The notes under the pieces are model-generated. The model searched no databases, was not told the origin of the DNA, and was given only the letters and a program-made list of their open reading frames with translations. A stretch of 36,581 bases of DNA from Spirochaetota bacterium. GTDB taxonomy: Bacteria > Spirochaetota > UBA4802 > UBA5550. Location of the stretch: positions 1 through 36,581 of the forward strand of contig JAFGJK010000060.1 in the NCBI GenBank assembly GCA_016929135.1, read 5' to 3'. Below are positions 15,062-23,515 of this stretch, in pieces (the stretch's first letter is position 1; every line of letters begins with the position of its first letter). A program made the position numbers and the translations under genes.

Positions 15062-15460
15062 ATGGCTTTCACGCAGAACGACGGCGACGAGATCAGCAAC
15101 ATCAACATCACCCCCATGGTGGACATCATCCTGGTGCTGCTGGTGATATTCATGGTGACCGCGAACTTCCTGAAGCGCGAGTCCATCAACATCAACCTCC
15201 CCAAGGTGGCCGCCTCCGACCCGAACGTGGCCCAGTCGATTCAGATCTCCATCACCAGGGACGGGAAGCTGCTCATGGAGGGGATCGAGTCAGACGAGTC
15301 GCGCATGATCTCGACCCTATCCCGGGAGACGAAATACCGTCCCAACATGAGGGTGACCCTCTCGGCGGACGAGCGGCTCGCCTACGGAAAGATCGCCAGG
15401 GTGATGGGCCTCATCAGGAAATCCGGGGTCTCCAGGATCGCCCTCACGGTGAAGCGGTGA
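15062..15460 (+). CDS. exbD: ExbD/TolR-family protein
   Basis: 132 residues from ATG 15062 with GGAGG 5 bases upstream. A short cytoplasmic N-terminus is followed by NITPMVDIILVLLVIFMVTA; Asp21 in the membrane helix is the essential proton carrier of this family. The periplasmic domain (40-132) has the usual form, with INLPKV after the helix and the late GKIARVMGLIRKSGVSRIAL. Length is normal for ExbD (about 135). It is between exbB and tonB and works with them in coupling the proton gradient to outer-membrane transport. Confidence 0.95.
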   Translation: MAFTQNDGDEISNINITPMVDIILVLLVIFMVTANFLKRESININLPKVAASDPNVAQSIQISITRDGKLLMEGIESDESRMISTLSRETKYRPNMRVTLSADERLAYGKIARVMGLIRKSGVSRIALTVKR

Positions 15461-15475
15461 TCGCGGGTCGGCGCC

Positions 15476-16144
15476 ATGGCCATCTCGATCCTACGAACAC
15501 TGGGTGAACGGCTGAAGACACCGAATCTCTTCAGGATCTGCCTCGCCTTCTCCATGGTCCTGCACCTCTCAGCCTACGCCGCCTACTACATCAGGAATCT
15601 GCCGGACGAGGCCGGGGGTGAGGAGGAGGAGATCACCACGGAGAACATGGAGGTGGACTTCGAGGACGTCCCGATGGACATCTCGCCTGACATGGTCTCC
15701 AACGACCTCTTCACCGACTCAAATCCCGCGCCGGTGGAAAAATCGGAGTGGATCGAGGGGAGCGGCGGCACAGACGCCCCCGACGCCGAGGTGAACGACG
15801 AGAGCATCAACGCCATCTCCGGGGACGGCACCGACAAGGACGGCTACTACTACTCCTTCCGCGGCGACAGGCCGCCGGTCCCGATCATCGATTTCGAGCT
15901 CTCCCGGTATTTCCCCAAGGAGGCGAAGCGTGCCAGCATCACCGAGAAGCTGGTGGTGGTGAGGATACAGGTGGACGCCGACGGCACCCTGAAGGGGGCG
16001 CGGGTCGTGTCCAGGCGCGCGGGCTTCGGCTTCGAGGAGGCGGCGATGAAGGTGATCCGCAGGGCCAGGTTCAGGCCTGGATACATCGCCGGGAGGCCCA
16101 CCAAGATGACCCACGAGATACCCATCCGCTTCGTGCTGGAATAG
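15476..16144 (+). CDS. tonB: TonB-family energy transducer with acidic linker
   Basis: 222 residues from ATG 15476; the ribosome site is weak and translation may be coupled to exbD, 15 bases upstream. The single N-terminal helix carries FSMVLHLS: Ser26 and His30 reproduce the SxxxH motif that couples TonB to ExbB/ExbD. The C-terminal domain (about 145-222) is a TonB domain: EKLVVVRIQVDADGTLKGARVV, then AMKVIRRARFRPGYIAGRPT and the final IPIRFVLE. The middle (45-135) is unusual: it is rich in Asp, Glu, Ser and Gly instead of the Pro-Lys/Pro-Glu repeats of classical TonB. It should contact a TonB box on an outer-membrane partner; none of the usual large receptors lies in this window. Confidence 0.92.
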   Translation: MAISILRTLGERLKTPNLFRICLAFSMVLHLSAYAAYYIRNLPDEAGGEEEEITTENMEVDFEDVPMDISPDMVSNDLFTDSNPAPVEKSEWIEGSGGTDAPDAEVNDESINAISGDGTDKDGYYYSFRGDRPPVPIIDFELSRYFPKEAKRASITEKLVVVRIQVDADGTLKGARVVSRRAGFGFEEAAMKVIRRARFRPGYIAGRPTKMTHEIPIRFVLE

Positions 16145-16465
16145 CCTGCAGCGCTGGGCGATCACAAAACGCATCCGTCATGCAGAATCAACTGAAGACT
16201 GAGCAGAGGGGCGAGACAGGGAATTGCATCCGGGAGCAGGAAGGAGCCGCGGAGGAGGGAAGCTTCCTGCCACAGGGTGTCTTCCGCATATCGATAATAA
16301 TTGACATTTTGGCGGAACCGGTATCTGCTGTGACCTGTGGCAAAGACGGTCCAGGCAATTCATTTCGCGGTACGCTGTGAAGCGCTGAGGCATCAATGAA
16401 AGGGCCGTCCCCGGCTTCCGGCCGATGAATCATTTCGTTGAATAAAGGCGACGGGAGGCATAGCC
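16145..16465. other. Intergenic region after tonB
   Basis: No gene is supported here. A TTGACA occurs near 16306-16311 but has no good -10 at 16-18 bases. The GGGAGG ribosome site of the next gene lies at its end. No clear terminator for exbB-exbD-tonB was found. Confidence 0.4.
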
Positions 16466-16867
16466 ATGGCAATGGACAGATCAAAGAACCGCACCGTCGG
16501 CATCATGACCGGAAGGATTATAACCGAGGTGGGCCCGGAGGAGCTCTGGAATTCGCTGTTCCTCCTGCTGGAAGAACACTTCCCCGATGCGAAGAGGATG
16601 CTGCCGGTGCTGATGAAAAGTCTCCGGAAGGGGAAGGTGAAGCCCGGCGAGGCGAAACAGGCGGGCGAGGAGATGGCGCTCGTCAGTGAACGGCTCAAGT
16701 CTTCCCCCTCCAAGGACGGCGGCAGGAGCCTGTACGGGTCCCTCGTCACCACCACCGGGAGGAACATCATAGACGAACTGATCGATTCCTTCTCCTTCTC
16801 CCAGGAGACCGGGTGCGACGTGAAGGTGGTCACCTACGGTAGCGTCGTCGATACCGCATTCCTGTAG
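16466..16867 (+). CDS. Small protein of unknown function, possibly Imm70-like
   Basis: 133 residues from ATG 16466 with GGGAGG 7 bases upstream. No signal peptide or membrane helix is visible, so it is probably cytoplasmic. It opens with VGIMTGRIITEVGPEELW, has a basic helical middle (KSLRKGKVKPGEAKQAGEE) and a later LVTTTGRNIIDELIDSFSFS. The arrangement of a short beta start, helices and a T-x-x-GR-x-I/L-x-E-L element faintly recalls Imm70-type immunity proteins, but I cannot confirm this by eye, and no toxin gene lies next to it. It stands alone between tonB and a chemoreceptor gene. Existence as a gene is likely; function is open. Confidence 0.6.
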   Translation: MAMDRSKNRTVGIMTGRIITEVGPEELWNSLFLLLEEHFPDAKRMLPVLMKSLRKGKVKPGEAKQAGEEMALVSERLKSSPSKDGGRSLYGSLVTTTGRNIIDELIDSFSFSQETGCDVKVVTYGSVVDTAFL

Positions 16868-17359
16868 GCACTGGGCCGGCGGCCCTATCGCCCGTGTCTG
16901 AAAGAGGCGACAGGCCTCACAACGGCATACAATCGGCAGATGCCTCAATACGCCTTTCTGGGGGATAGGTTTTACCGGCGGAGAAACCAAACCGGCTTCG
17001 AACTCTCCCGCCGCCATGACTTTTTACGTTATGCGGCACCTTTCTTCCGGCGAGCGCCGCCGCTCATGGTTCCATCCGTAGCGCGCAACGCCGGTGACGA
17101 TGCGTGAGCCGGGCACGGCTCCGTAGAGGCAGCGACTTCGTGCCGCCCGCAGACCCCGGCCCAGAACGGGATGCATCGCCGTGGGGAAGCCCAGAATTAC
17201 CCGCGAGAGCCCCATCCTCTTCATGCCGGAATAGCCGATAACGTTATTTTCATGAAAAGTACTTGATTTTTACAGCTTCGATGAAGATACCGAGCATAAG
17301 AGGGTTTGCCGTTACCGCCCCCCGCCTCAAAATTTAATTGTATCCGGGGACCCACGACC
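16868..17359. other. Intergenic region upstream of the chemoreceptor, with a doubtful small frame
   Basis: A 66-codon minus-strand frame (17024-17224) is rich in Arg and Gly, lacks a ribosome site and matches nothing I know; it may be chance or a decayed remnant. A perfect 10-bp palindrome ATAACGTTAT lies at 17238-17247, and TTGATT near 17273 could be a weak -35 for the chemoreceptor gene. Nothing else is seen. Confidence 0.4.
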
Positions 17360-18907
17360 ATGCGAGCACGTTTTCTATCCTTATTCCTCAGCCGCTATGA
17401 CAGATCGGATTCCTTGCGCTACCGGAAGGCATCGCTCCTTACGGTGTTCGTAACCTGTTACATCATCCTGCTCACGCTTATGTCCGCGGCGATGCTCTCC
17501 TTCGGTTTCGAGCGCTTTCTCGAGATGGCGAAGATCACCGGACCGGCGATACTGAGCGGACTTGTGGGCCTCTTCCTGATTCGGATCGGCAAGATCGAGG
17601 CCGCCAGTGTTTTCCTCGTCTATTTCTCCGCAGCGGCCTGCATCGCCGGGTACATGACGAAGCCGGTCCACATGGCCGGTGTATCCCTGGGCTACTTCAT
17701 GTACGTCGCCCTGTCCTTTTCGAACATCTTCTGCTCGCACCTGGTCACCGGATCGGTCCTGGCGATGTTCGTGGGAACCCAGTCGTCCTATTACTTCATC
17801 ATCGCACGCCCGCAGGCCCAGGGGATCCTTGCAGAGACCACCAGGACCGCCTTCGTGGATGGTATCGCGACGCTGATCCTCGTATACATGCTCACCGCCG
17901 TGTCCAGCTGGATACTGAGGAAGGCCATCGATAGAAGCAACAGGGAGGCGGAGACGAACAGGCACCAGTACGAATCGATCCTGGGGCTCAACTCCGCCAT
18001 GAAGGAGACCTCGGACCGCCTTACCGAATCCATCGCGGTGACAACCCGGATCATCGACCGGTTCACCGACAACTACCGGAAGCAGGCATCCTCGGTTGAG
18101 AGCCTTTCGACACACATGGAGGAGATATCCAGGAGGACCGGCGCCGTGGCCGAGGCGACCGGCGAGCAGAAGCAGTCAATCGAAGAACTCATCGGCGGAT
18201 TCACGGAACTTTCGGAACACATCGACACCATGGAGAAGATCAGCGCCGACATCGGGACCACCTTCAGGACCATTCTAAAGCTTACCGAGAATGGGGAGGC
18301 CTCCTCCTCACAGCTCGACGAGATCAACATGAAGATCACCGCGAACTCTAACGAAATCCTCTCGGTCATCAGCATCATGAGCGATTTTTTCGACAAGATC
18401 AACCTCCTCTCGCTCAACGCAACCATCGAGGCCGCCCGGGCGGGCGAGCAGGGTCGCGGCTTCGCGGTGGTGGCCGAGGAGATCGGGAAGCTCGCTGACA
18501 GCTCGGCCGGAGAGCTGAAGCAGATAACCGGCCTGATCGAGAAGAACAAGTCCGACGTGGCGATGGGGAACCGCATAATCGTGGAGATCATAACCTTTAT
18601 CAATACGCTGCTGGAGAAGATCAAGGCCTTCGAGGAGCTTTCGGCCACGGCTCTGGAGGTAATCCAGCGGCAGGACCGCGTGAAGGATTCAATGAACCGG
18701 AAAACCGGGGCGGTGAGGGACAGGACAGAGCTCATCGGACTCTCCATGGGAGAGCAGGCGGCTTCCATCGAGGGCATGGTGAGGGCCCTGGAGATGACCA
18801 ACAGCGTCATGAGGGAGAACGCCGAGGGGACGGACCACCTTCAGGAGAACGCCGTGGAGCTCATCAGACTCGCCGAATCGCTCAACAGGGACTTCAGCGG
18901 CAACTAG
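17360..18907 (+). CDS. Methyl-accepting chemotaxis-type receptor with six-helix membrane domain
   Basis: 515 residues from ATG 17360 (GGGGA about 9 bases upstream). Residues 25-195 hold about six transmembrane helices and no large periplasmic sensor domain. A long helical region follows, and the highly conserved receptor tip reads INLLSLNATIEAARAGEQGR then GFAVVAEEIGKLADSS (about 345-380). This is the segment that contacts CheA and CheW. The helical cytoplasmic part is short compared with enteric receptors, with no HAMP domain recognised. The signal is probably sensed in or near the membrane (inference). Such multi-helix receptors are common in spirochaetes. No other chemotaxis gene is in the window, so it is an orphan receptor. 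Confidence 0.88.
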   Translation: MRARFLSLFLSRYDRSDSLRYRKASLLTVFVTCYIILLTLMSAAMLSFGFERFLEMAKITGPAILSGLVGLFLIRIGKIEAASVFLVYFSAAACIAGYMTKPVHMAGVSLGYFMYVALSFSNIFCSHLVTGSVLAMFVGTQSSYYFIIARPQAQGILAETTRTAFVDGIATLILVYMLTAVSSWILRKAIDRSNREAETNRHQYESILGLNSAMKETSDRLTESIAVTTRIIDRFTDNYRKQASSVESLSTHMEEISRRTGAVAEATGEQKQSIEELIGGFTELSEHIDTMEKISADIGTTFRTILKLTENGEASSSQLDEINMKITANSNEILSVISIMSDFFDKINLLSLNATIEAARAGEQGRGFAVVAEEIGKLADSSAGELKQITGLIEKNKSDVAMGNRIIVEIITFINTLLEKIKAFEELSATALEVIQRQDRVKDSMNRKTGAVRDRTELIGLSMGEQAASIEGMVRALEMTNSVMRENAEGTDHLQENAVELIRLAESLNRDFSGN

Positions 18908-18994
18908 GGTCGGTGGCATGTCGTGCGGATGCCGACATAACAACCGTCTCACGCATCCAGGATTCATTGCTGGCTATCATTCCATAAACGATGA

Positions 18995-19651
18995 TCATCT
19001 ATGAATCCGTATCCTGGTGAAGTCGCTCCCATGAAGCAGCACCGCCTCCTCGACTTTGCAACTGTTCAAGCACATACCCACCTTCGCCGGCGCACTCGCC
19101 TGGAGATACGGCAGGATCGCGTCCTTCGCGCTCATCCCGCATCCGGCGCGCAGTTTGCCCCTCCCCATATCGGGATCCGAGATCCTGAAATAGATCGCGA
19201 CATCGGCGGGCGGGTAGTGCGCGATGCGCATGGCGGCAACGATGCCGCCCGGGTCGAATTGTACCGGCAGCAGCCCCCGGAGGCTGGCGACGACATCAAA
19301 ATTCACTTTTGTCAGCCACCGATAGGTTTTCAATCTGTCCGCGAATTCCCGCAGATCCATCCCCCTTTTCGTCTGCGCGGGGAACAAGAGAAAAATCCGT
19401 ACAAGGCGCTTCGTCGCCGATCCGTCTTCATTCCTTTTATATGGACCGCTCCGGTCGGTTTTCCATACCAGATCCCCCGGCCCGAGCTCATTCAATCCCG
19501 GATACTGTTTCAGGTAATGGTCGGGGAAACAACATTGGTGCGCGGCGGAACCGGGGTCTTTTTCCCCGCTATTCTCTTCCGGTTGACCGACGCATTCCGC
19601 AGTCATCAACAGGGCGGCAATCACCAGTGGAACGACGGCGGAACGGTTCAT
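18995..19651 (-). CDS. Predicted exported protein, possible lipoprotein
   Basis: 218 residues from ATG 19651, chosen because it begins a clear signal peptide (MNRSAVVPLVIAALLM). A Cys at residue 20 (MTAEC) may be lipidated, but Glu before Cys is unusual for a lipobox. The mature part has a Cys pair (QCCFPDHYLKQYPG) and later CGMSAKD and CLNSCKVEE, which suggests disulfides. There is no recognised family. A start 16 codons upstream is possible. The gene ends 87 bases from the convergent chemoreceptor gene and stands alone. Confidence 0.68.
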   Translation of the reverse strand: MNRSAVVPLVIAALLMTAECVGQPEENSGEKDPGSAAHQCCFPDHYLKQYPGLNELGPGDLVWKTDRSGPYKRNEDGSATKRLVRIFLLFPAQTKRGMDLREFADRLKTYRWLTKVNFDVVASLRGLLPVQFDPGGIVAAMRIAHYPPADVAIYFRISDPDMGRGKLRAGCGMSAKDAILPYLQASAPAKVGMCLNSCKVEEAVLLHGSDFTRIRIHR

Positions 19652-20075
19652 ACTGATTCTCAAGAAAATCCTCGCAGCTGAATGAATGCTACCGGTCATG
19701 GCGCCATATCCGTCCCGCGCCGGAATACCGGTCTCACCCCCTCAATATTTTTCACGTGTCCGGAATTGTGAACGGCCGAACGATCCTTCGCGAATCCGCT
19801 GCAAACGCCGCACGATTCCCTTCGACGAGCATCCTACAATACTCACTTTCAAGGGACAAGCGAAAAAGGGGGCGCAGGGGATTGCATCGTCATTCGTTCT
19901 ATCTCCGGTTCAGGGGCCACGGCGGGGTCACCTTCGGGGCTCTCCCCATGCATATGGGGGGCCGAAAGGAGCCCCATGCGTCCCCCCCGGCGTTTCTCAC
20001 CGGCCGCGGAATGTGATTGACCGAACTGTTTCCTCCCCGTACGATGCGTTCATCCACGGGATCGGGGGGTAGTCA
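19652..20075. other. Intergenic region with nested inverted repeat
   Basis: It separates the exported protein (leftward) and the sugar porter (rightward). A nested inverted repeat at 19934-19967 has outer arms TTCGG/CCGAA and inner arms CCCCAT/ATGGGG around GCAT. It has no T-tract and could be an operator for either gene. No gene is supported. Confidence 0.45.
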
Positions 20076-21422
20076 ATGAATACACGGCTCATCGGCGCGA
20101 CGGTCATTGCGGCCCTGGGGGGCCTCCTCTTCGGATTCGACACCGCCGTCATCTCCGGCACGACCCACCGGCTGCAGGGGGTGTTCGGCCTGACGTCCTT
20201 CTGGCTCGGCCTCACCGTGGCCAGCGCCCTGATGGGGACGATACTGGGATCGATCACCGCCGGCCGGCCGGCGGACCGATACGGCCGGAAAACCACGCTC
20301 TCCGTCGTTGCACTGCTCTATCTCGTCTCCGCGGCGGGGAGCGCGCTGGCATGGGACTGGTATTCCTTCGTGGCCTTCCGGTTAATCGGGGGGCTCGGCG
20401 TCGGCGGCGCGTCGGTGGTCTCCCCCATGTACATCGCCGAGCTGTCACCCGCGCAATACCGCGGCCGGCTCGTCGCCGTCACCCAGTTCAACATCGTCCT
20501 GGGAATACTCCTGGCCTTCTTCAGCAACTACTGCCTTGCCGGCATGGACCTCGGCGAGAGCGACTGGCGCTGGATGTTCGGCGTCGAGGCATTCCCCGCC
20601 CTCGCCTTCTTCCTCCTTCTTTTCCTGGTGCCGCGGAGCCCCCGCTGGCTCGTCGCCGCGGGCAGGACAGACGAGGCAAGGGCCGTGCTCCAGCGGTACG
20701 GCACCGACACGGGGGACGTCGGGGGGGAGATCGACGAGATAGGGTATTCGCTGCGGGCCGAGCATCGCACACTGCGGGAGCCGCTGTTCCAGCGGCGGTA
20801 CCGCAGGCCGATCCTGCTGGCGATGGCCATCGCCGCATTCAACCAGCTGTCGGGAATAAACGCCGTGATGTACTACGCGCCGAGGATCTTCGAGATGGCC
20901 GGCTCCGGCGCGTCGTCGGCGCTGCTGCAAACCGTGGCCGTCGGCGGGACGAACCTCATCCTGACCATGGCGGCCCTTGCGGTGATCGACCGCATCGGCC
21001 GCAGAAAGCTGATGCTGGCGGGCTCGCTGGGATACATCGCCAGCCTCGGGGTGACGGCATGGGCCTTCTGCCATTACGGCAGCGATTTCACCGAGTCCGG
21101 TGGCGCAATCGTTCTGGCCGGCCTGCTGGTCTTCATCGCCTCCCACGCCTTCGGGCAGGGGGCGGTCATCTGGGTCTTCCTCGGGGAGATCTTCCCCACG
21201 GCCGTGCGGGCGCGCGGGCAGGCCCTGGGGAGCACCGTCCACTGGATCATGGCGGCCGCCATCTCGTGGACCTTCCCGATGATCGCGGAGCTCTCCGGCG
21301 GGCACACCTTCGTATTCTACGCCATCTGCATGATCGGGCAGCTCGTCTGGGTGATCCGCGCCATGCCGGAGACGAAGGGCGTCACCCTCGAGGAGATGCA
21401 GCGGCGGCTGGGCATAGAATGA
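20076..21422 (+). CDS. MFS sugar porter (XylE/GalP-like sugar:proton symporter)
   Basis: 448 residues from ATG 20076 with GGGGGG 6 bases upstream. Twelve transmembrane segments are expected. Sugar-porter signatures are complete: GGLLFGFDTAVISG in helix 1, GRPADRYGRKTT between helices 2 and 3, RLIGGLGVGGASVVSPMYIAEL with the PMYIAELSPAQYRGRL motif, PRSPRWLV before the central loop, NQLSGINAVMYYAPRIF in helix 7, DRIGRRKL between 8 and 9, and the final PETKGVTLEEM. These fit XylE/GalP-type proton-coupled hexose or pentose uptake at the inner membrane. No sugar-use genes flank it, so the substrate is unknown. Confidence 0.93.
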   Translation: MNTRLIGATVIAALGGLLFGFDTAVISGTTHRLQGVFGLTSFWLGLTVASALMGTILGSITAGRPADRYGRKTTLSVVALLYLVSAAGSALAWDWYSFVAFRLIGGLGVGGASVVSPMYIAELSPAQYRGRLVAVTQFNIVLGILLAFFSNYCLAGMDLGESDWRWMFGVEAFPALAFFLLLFLVPRSPRWLVAAGRTDEARAVLQRYGTDTGDVGGEIDEIGYSLRAEHRTLREPLFQRRYRRPILLAMAIAAFNQLSGINAVMYYAPRIFEMAGSGASSALLQTVAVGGTNLILTMAALAVIDRIGRRKLMLAGSLGYIASLGVTAWAFCHYGSDFTESGGAIVLAGLLVFIASHAFGQGAVIWVFLGEIFPTAVRARGQALGSTVHWIMAAAISWTFPMIAELSGGHTFVFYAICMIGQLVWVIRAMPETKGVTLEEMQRRLGIE

Positions 21423-21448
21423 AAAGTCGCCCCCGCCGCGGCACAGGG

Positions 21449-21658
21449 TCACCCGCGGATATTACCCTCCACCAGGATTCTCATCTGCTCGTGGGTGAGG
21501 TCCTTGAAGGTGGCCACCGCGGCAAGAATGAAGACGATCACCGATGCGATGACCGCCAGCGGCCGGACTCTCCTCCCGCCCCTGATCATCTGGTCGATCT
21601 CGACGCCGCCGTAGACGCCGCAAATCGCCATTAAGACATAGTCGATTGTCACGATCAT
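21449..21658 (-). CDS. Small two-helix membrane protein
   Basis: 69 residues from ATG 21658 with GGAAGGTG directly upstream. Two hydrophobic segments (MIVTIDYVLMAICGVYGGV and LAVIASVIVFILAAVATF) flank a basic loop with IRGGRRVRP. It ends with a soluble TFKDLTHEQMRILVEGNIRG. No family is recognised. It is convergent with the sugar porter, 26 bases apart. Confidence 0.62.
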   Translation of the reverse strand: MIVTIDYVLMAICGVYGGVEIDQMIRGGRRVRPLAVIASVIVFILAAVATFKDLTHEQMRILVEGNIRG

Positions 21659-22188
21659 CACCTTCCTGTATTGATGTGCGAAATGCCGGGATGAGTACGG
21701 CGATACTATCGCAGGGCGTCTCAGGATTGCACACTGTTTTATAGAAATGTACACGGTCCCGAATTCGCGGTACCGCAAACCCCGGCAGTCCGTCAATCAC
21801 CGGGTGCCCCGGCGCAGTGCCCCACGGCACGGCGCCGATTCTGGCACCAGGAATTCCATGCCACCGATGAGCGCTCCTTTCCCCCTGTCCATATACGCCT
21901 CGACCTGTCGGTGACATGCCGTATCGAAATAGGAGAGGAGCGTCTGCGGCCATTTGACGAATCCCGCACGACGCCTGCAGGGCATACCGTTCTTCACGAA
22001 CACTTCCCGGATTCATCCTCTCGCTCGAATTCTCCGGAAAAAAACCATTGACACAATCACCACCTTCGAGATAGTGTCCAACCTGATTGATGGAATGCAG
22101 TATTTAAATGACAATTACCCGCGCTTCAGTTTTCCCCCAATTGGTTTATCTACTCATTGATCAGCATCTGATTCGCATTTACTGATCC

Positions 22189-22217
22189 TTGGCATTCAAT
22201 ATCAATAACAATAAACA
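22189..22217 (+). promoter_or_regulatory. Predicted promoter of the RNA helicase gene
   Basis: TTGGCA (22189-22194) and TAAACA (22212-22217) are 17 bases apart. The transcript would begin near 22224, at the very start of the stem-loop at 22221-22259. Confidence 0.4.
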
Positions 22218-22220
22218 GCA

Positions 22221-22259
22221 TGGACGCCACCCCCCATGGGTATGAGGTAATGGCGTCCA
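22221..22259 (+). promoter_or_regulatory. 5' leader stem-loop of the RNA helicase mRNA
   Basis: Perfect 9-bp arms TGGACGCCA (22221-22229) and TGGCGTCCA (22251-22259) enclose a 21-base loop. The ribosome site AAGGAG begins about 8 bases after the stem. A 5' stem-loop can stabilise mRNA or respond to cold and to the helicase itself, as known for some DEAD-box helicase leaders; here this is inference. Confidence 0.6.
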
Positions 22260-22277
22260 CTATCACAAGGAGAAACG

Positions 22278-23465
22278 ATGAGTTTTACAGAATTTAATCT
22301 ATCAAACGAGATTGGATCCCAAATCAAGGCCATGGGATACAACACTCCAACGCACATTCAAAAAAGAGCGATCCCATTAATACTGCAGGGGAAGGATGTC
22401 ATGGGGCTGGCCCAGACCGGCACCGGCAAAACTGCCGCATTTGCGCTTCCCATTCTTCAACGATTATCCGCGGGAAAGAGAGGACAGGTCCGAGCGCTTA
22501 TCATCGCACCGACCAGGGAGCTGGCCGAGCAAATCAATGAATCCATTTCCGAACTGGGGAGGCGCACGGGACTGAAGAGCACCGCCATATATGGGGGTGT
22601 GAACGCCGGCAGGCAGGTGAGGGCCCTGGCGCGTGGTGTCGATATCGTAGTGGCCTGCCCCGGCCGCCTGCTGGACCATCTGAAAAACAGGGGGATCAAC
22701 CTCTCCCACCTGGAGACCCTGGTGCTCGACGAGGCGGACCACATGTTCGACATGGGGTTTCTGCCGGATATACGCAGGATTCTTGCCTATGCCAGCACGA
22801 GGAAACAGACGCTGTTATTTTCAGCCACCATGCCGAAGGATATCCGAAAACTGGCTGATGATATACTGAAGGATCCCTGTCATATTACGATCGACCACGA
22901 GACGCCCCTTGAAACCGTTGAACACGTCCTCTTCCCGGTCCCCCAGCACCTGAAAACGGGACTCCTGCTCGAATTGCTCAAGACCACGGACACAAAATCG
23001 ATTCTTATCTTCACGCGGACCAAACACCGGGCGGAAACACTCGATCAGAAGCTGAAGAGAAGCGGTTACAGGGTCACCTCGCTGCAGGGAAACCTGTCCC
23101 AGGGCAGGCGGCAGAAAGCCATAGAGGGATTCCGCGACGGCACCTACCAGATCATGGTGGCCACTGACATTGCGGCCCGGGGCATCGATGTGTCCCTCAT
23201 ATCGCACGTCATCAATTACGATATACCAGACACGCCAGACGCCTATACGCACCGCATCGGCCGTACCGGCAGGGCGGAGCGATCCGGAGATGCCTTTACC
23301 TTCATCACGAATGAAGATGCCGCCGCCGTGCGGGACATTGAGCGGAAAATGGGCGTCACAATCAAGCGGCGGCGGATCGATGGATTCGATTATACGGCGC
23401 CGAAAAACAATGAAACCCCGAAACAGCAGACATGGCGGTCCTTCCAGAGAAAAAGGGCCTCATAG
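22278..23465 (+). CDS. rhlE: DEAD-box ATP-dependent RNA helicase, RhlE-like
   Basis: 395 residues from ATG 22278 with AAGGAG 5 bases upstream. All helicase motifs are visible: Q-motif region FTEFNLSNEI with TPTHIQKRAIP, Walker A AQTGTGKT (45-52), PTRELAEQI, DEAD in VLDEADHMFDMG, SAT, then in the second RecA domain IFTRTKH, ATDIAARGID and HRIGRTGRAERSG. A short basic tail (KRRRIDGF to FQRKRAS) follows, as in compact RhlE proteins. The enzyme unwinds short RNA duplexes in ribosome assembly or RNA decay. The first codons are richer in A/T than neighbouring genes, which helps initiation. It stands alone with its own promoter and leader hairpin. Confidence 0.94.
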   Translation: MSFTEFNLSNEIGSQIKAMGYNTPTHIQKRAIPLILQGKDVMGLAQTGTGKTAAFALPILQRLSAGKRGQVRALIIAPTRELAEQINESISELGRRTGLKSTAIYGGVNAGRQVRALARGVDIVVACPGRLLDHLKNRGINLSHLETLVLDEADHMFDMGFLPDIRRILAYASTRKQTLLFSATMPKDIRKLADDILKDPCHITIDHETPLETVEHVLFPVPQHLKTGLLLELLKTTDTKSILIFTRTKHRAETLDQKLKRSGYRVTSLQGNLSQGRRQKAIEGFRDGTYQIMVATDIAARGIDVSLISHVINYDIPDTPDAYTHRIGRTGRAERSGDAFTFITNEDAAAVRDIERKMGVTIKRRRIDGFDYTAPKNNETPKQQTWRSFQRKRAS

Positions 23466-23515
23466 GAGAGGCCGGAATATAATCGCAGACCGCCTCGCCG
23501 GATCGCTTCCCGGAC

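Larger units (their letters stand above)
21659..22277. other. Intergenic region; possible small minus-strand gene at 21797-22003
   Basis: A 68-codon frame on the minus strand (GTG 22003 to a stop at 21797) has coding-like composition and four cysteines, with a weak GGGAA site upstream. It contains CRRRAGFVKWPQTLLSYF. I do not recognise it, and it may be spurious or a remnant. Bases 22040-22220 are AT-rich and hold the helicase promoter and leader. Confidence 0.35.

Noticed and set aside
17024..17224. 66-codon minus-strand gene
   Set aside because: No ribosome site, no signal peptide and no family; Arg/Gly-rich composition is common in chance frames here.
20351..21634. 427-codon plus-strand frame inside the sugar porter
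   Set aside because: It is a shifted frame of a gene with complete MFS motifs; Arg/Gly/Pro-rich translation is typical of GC-rich shadow frames.
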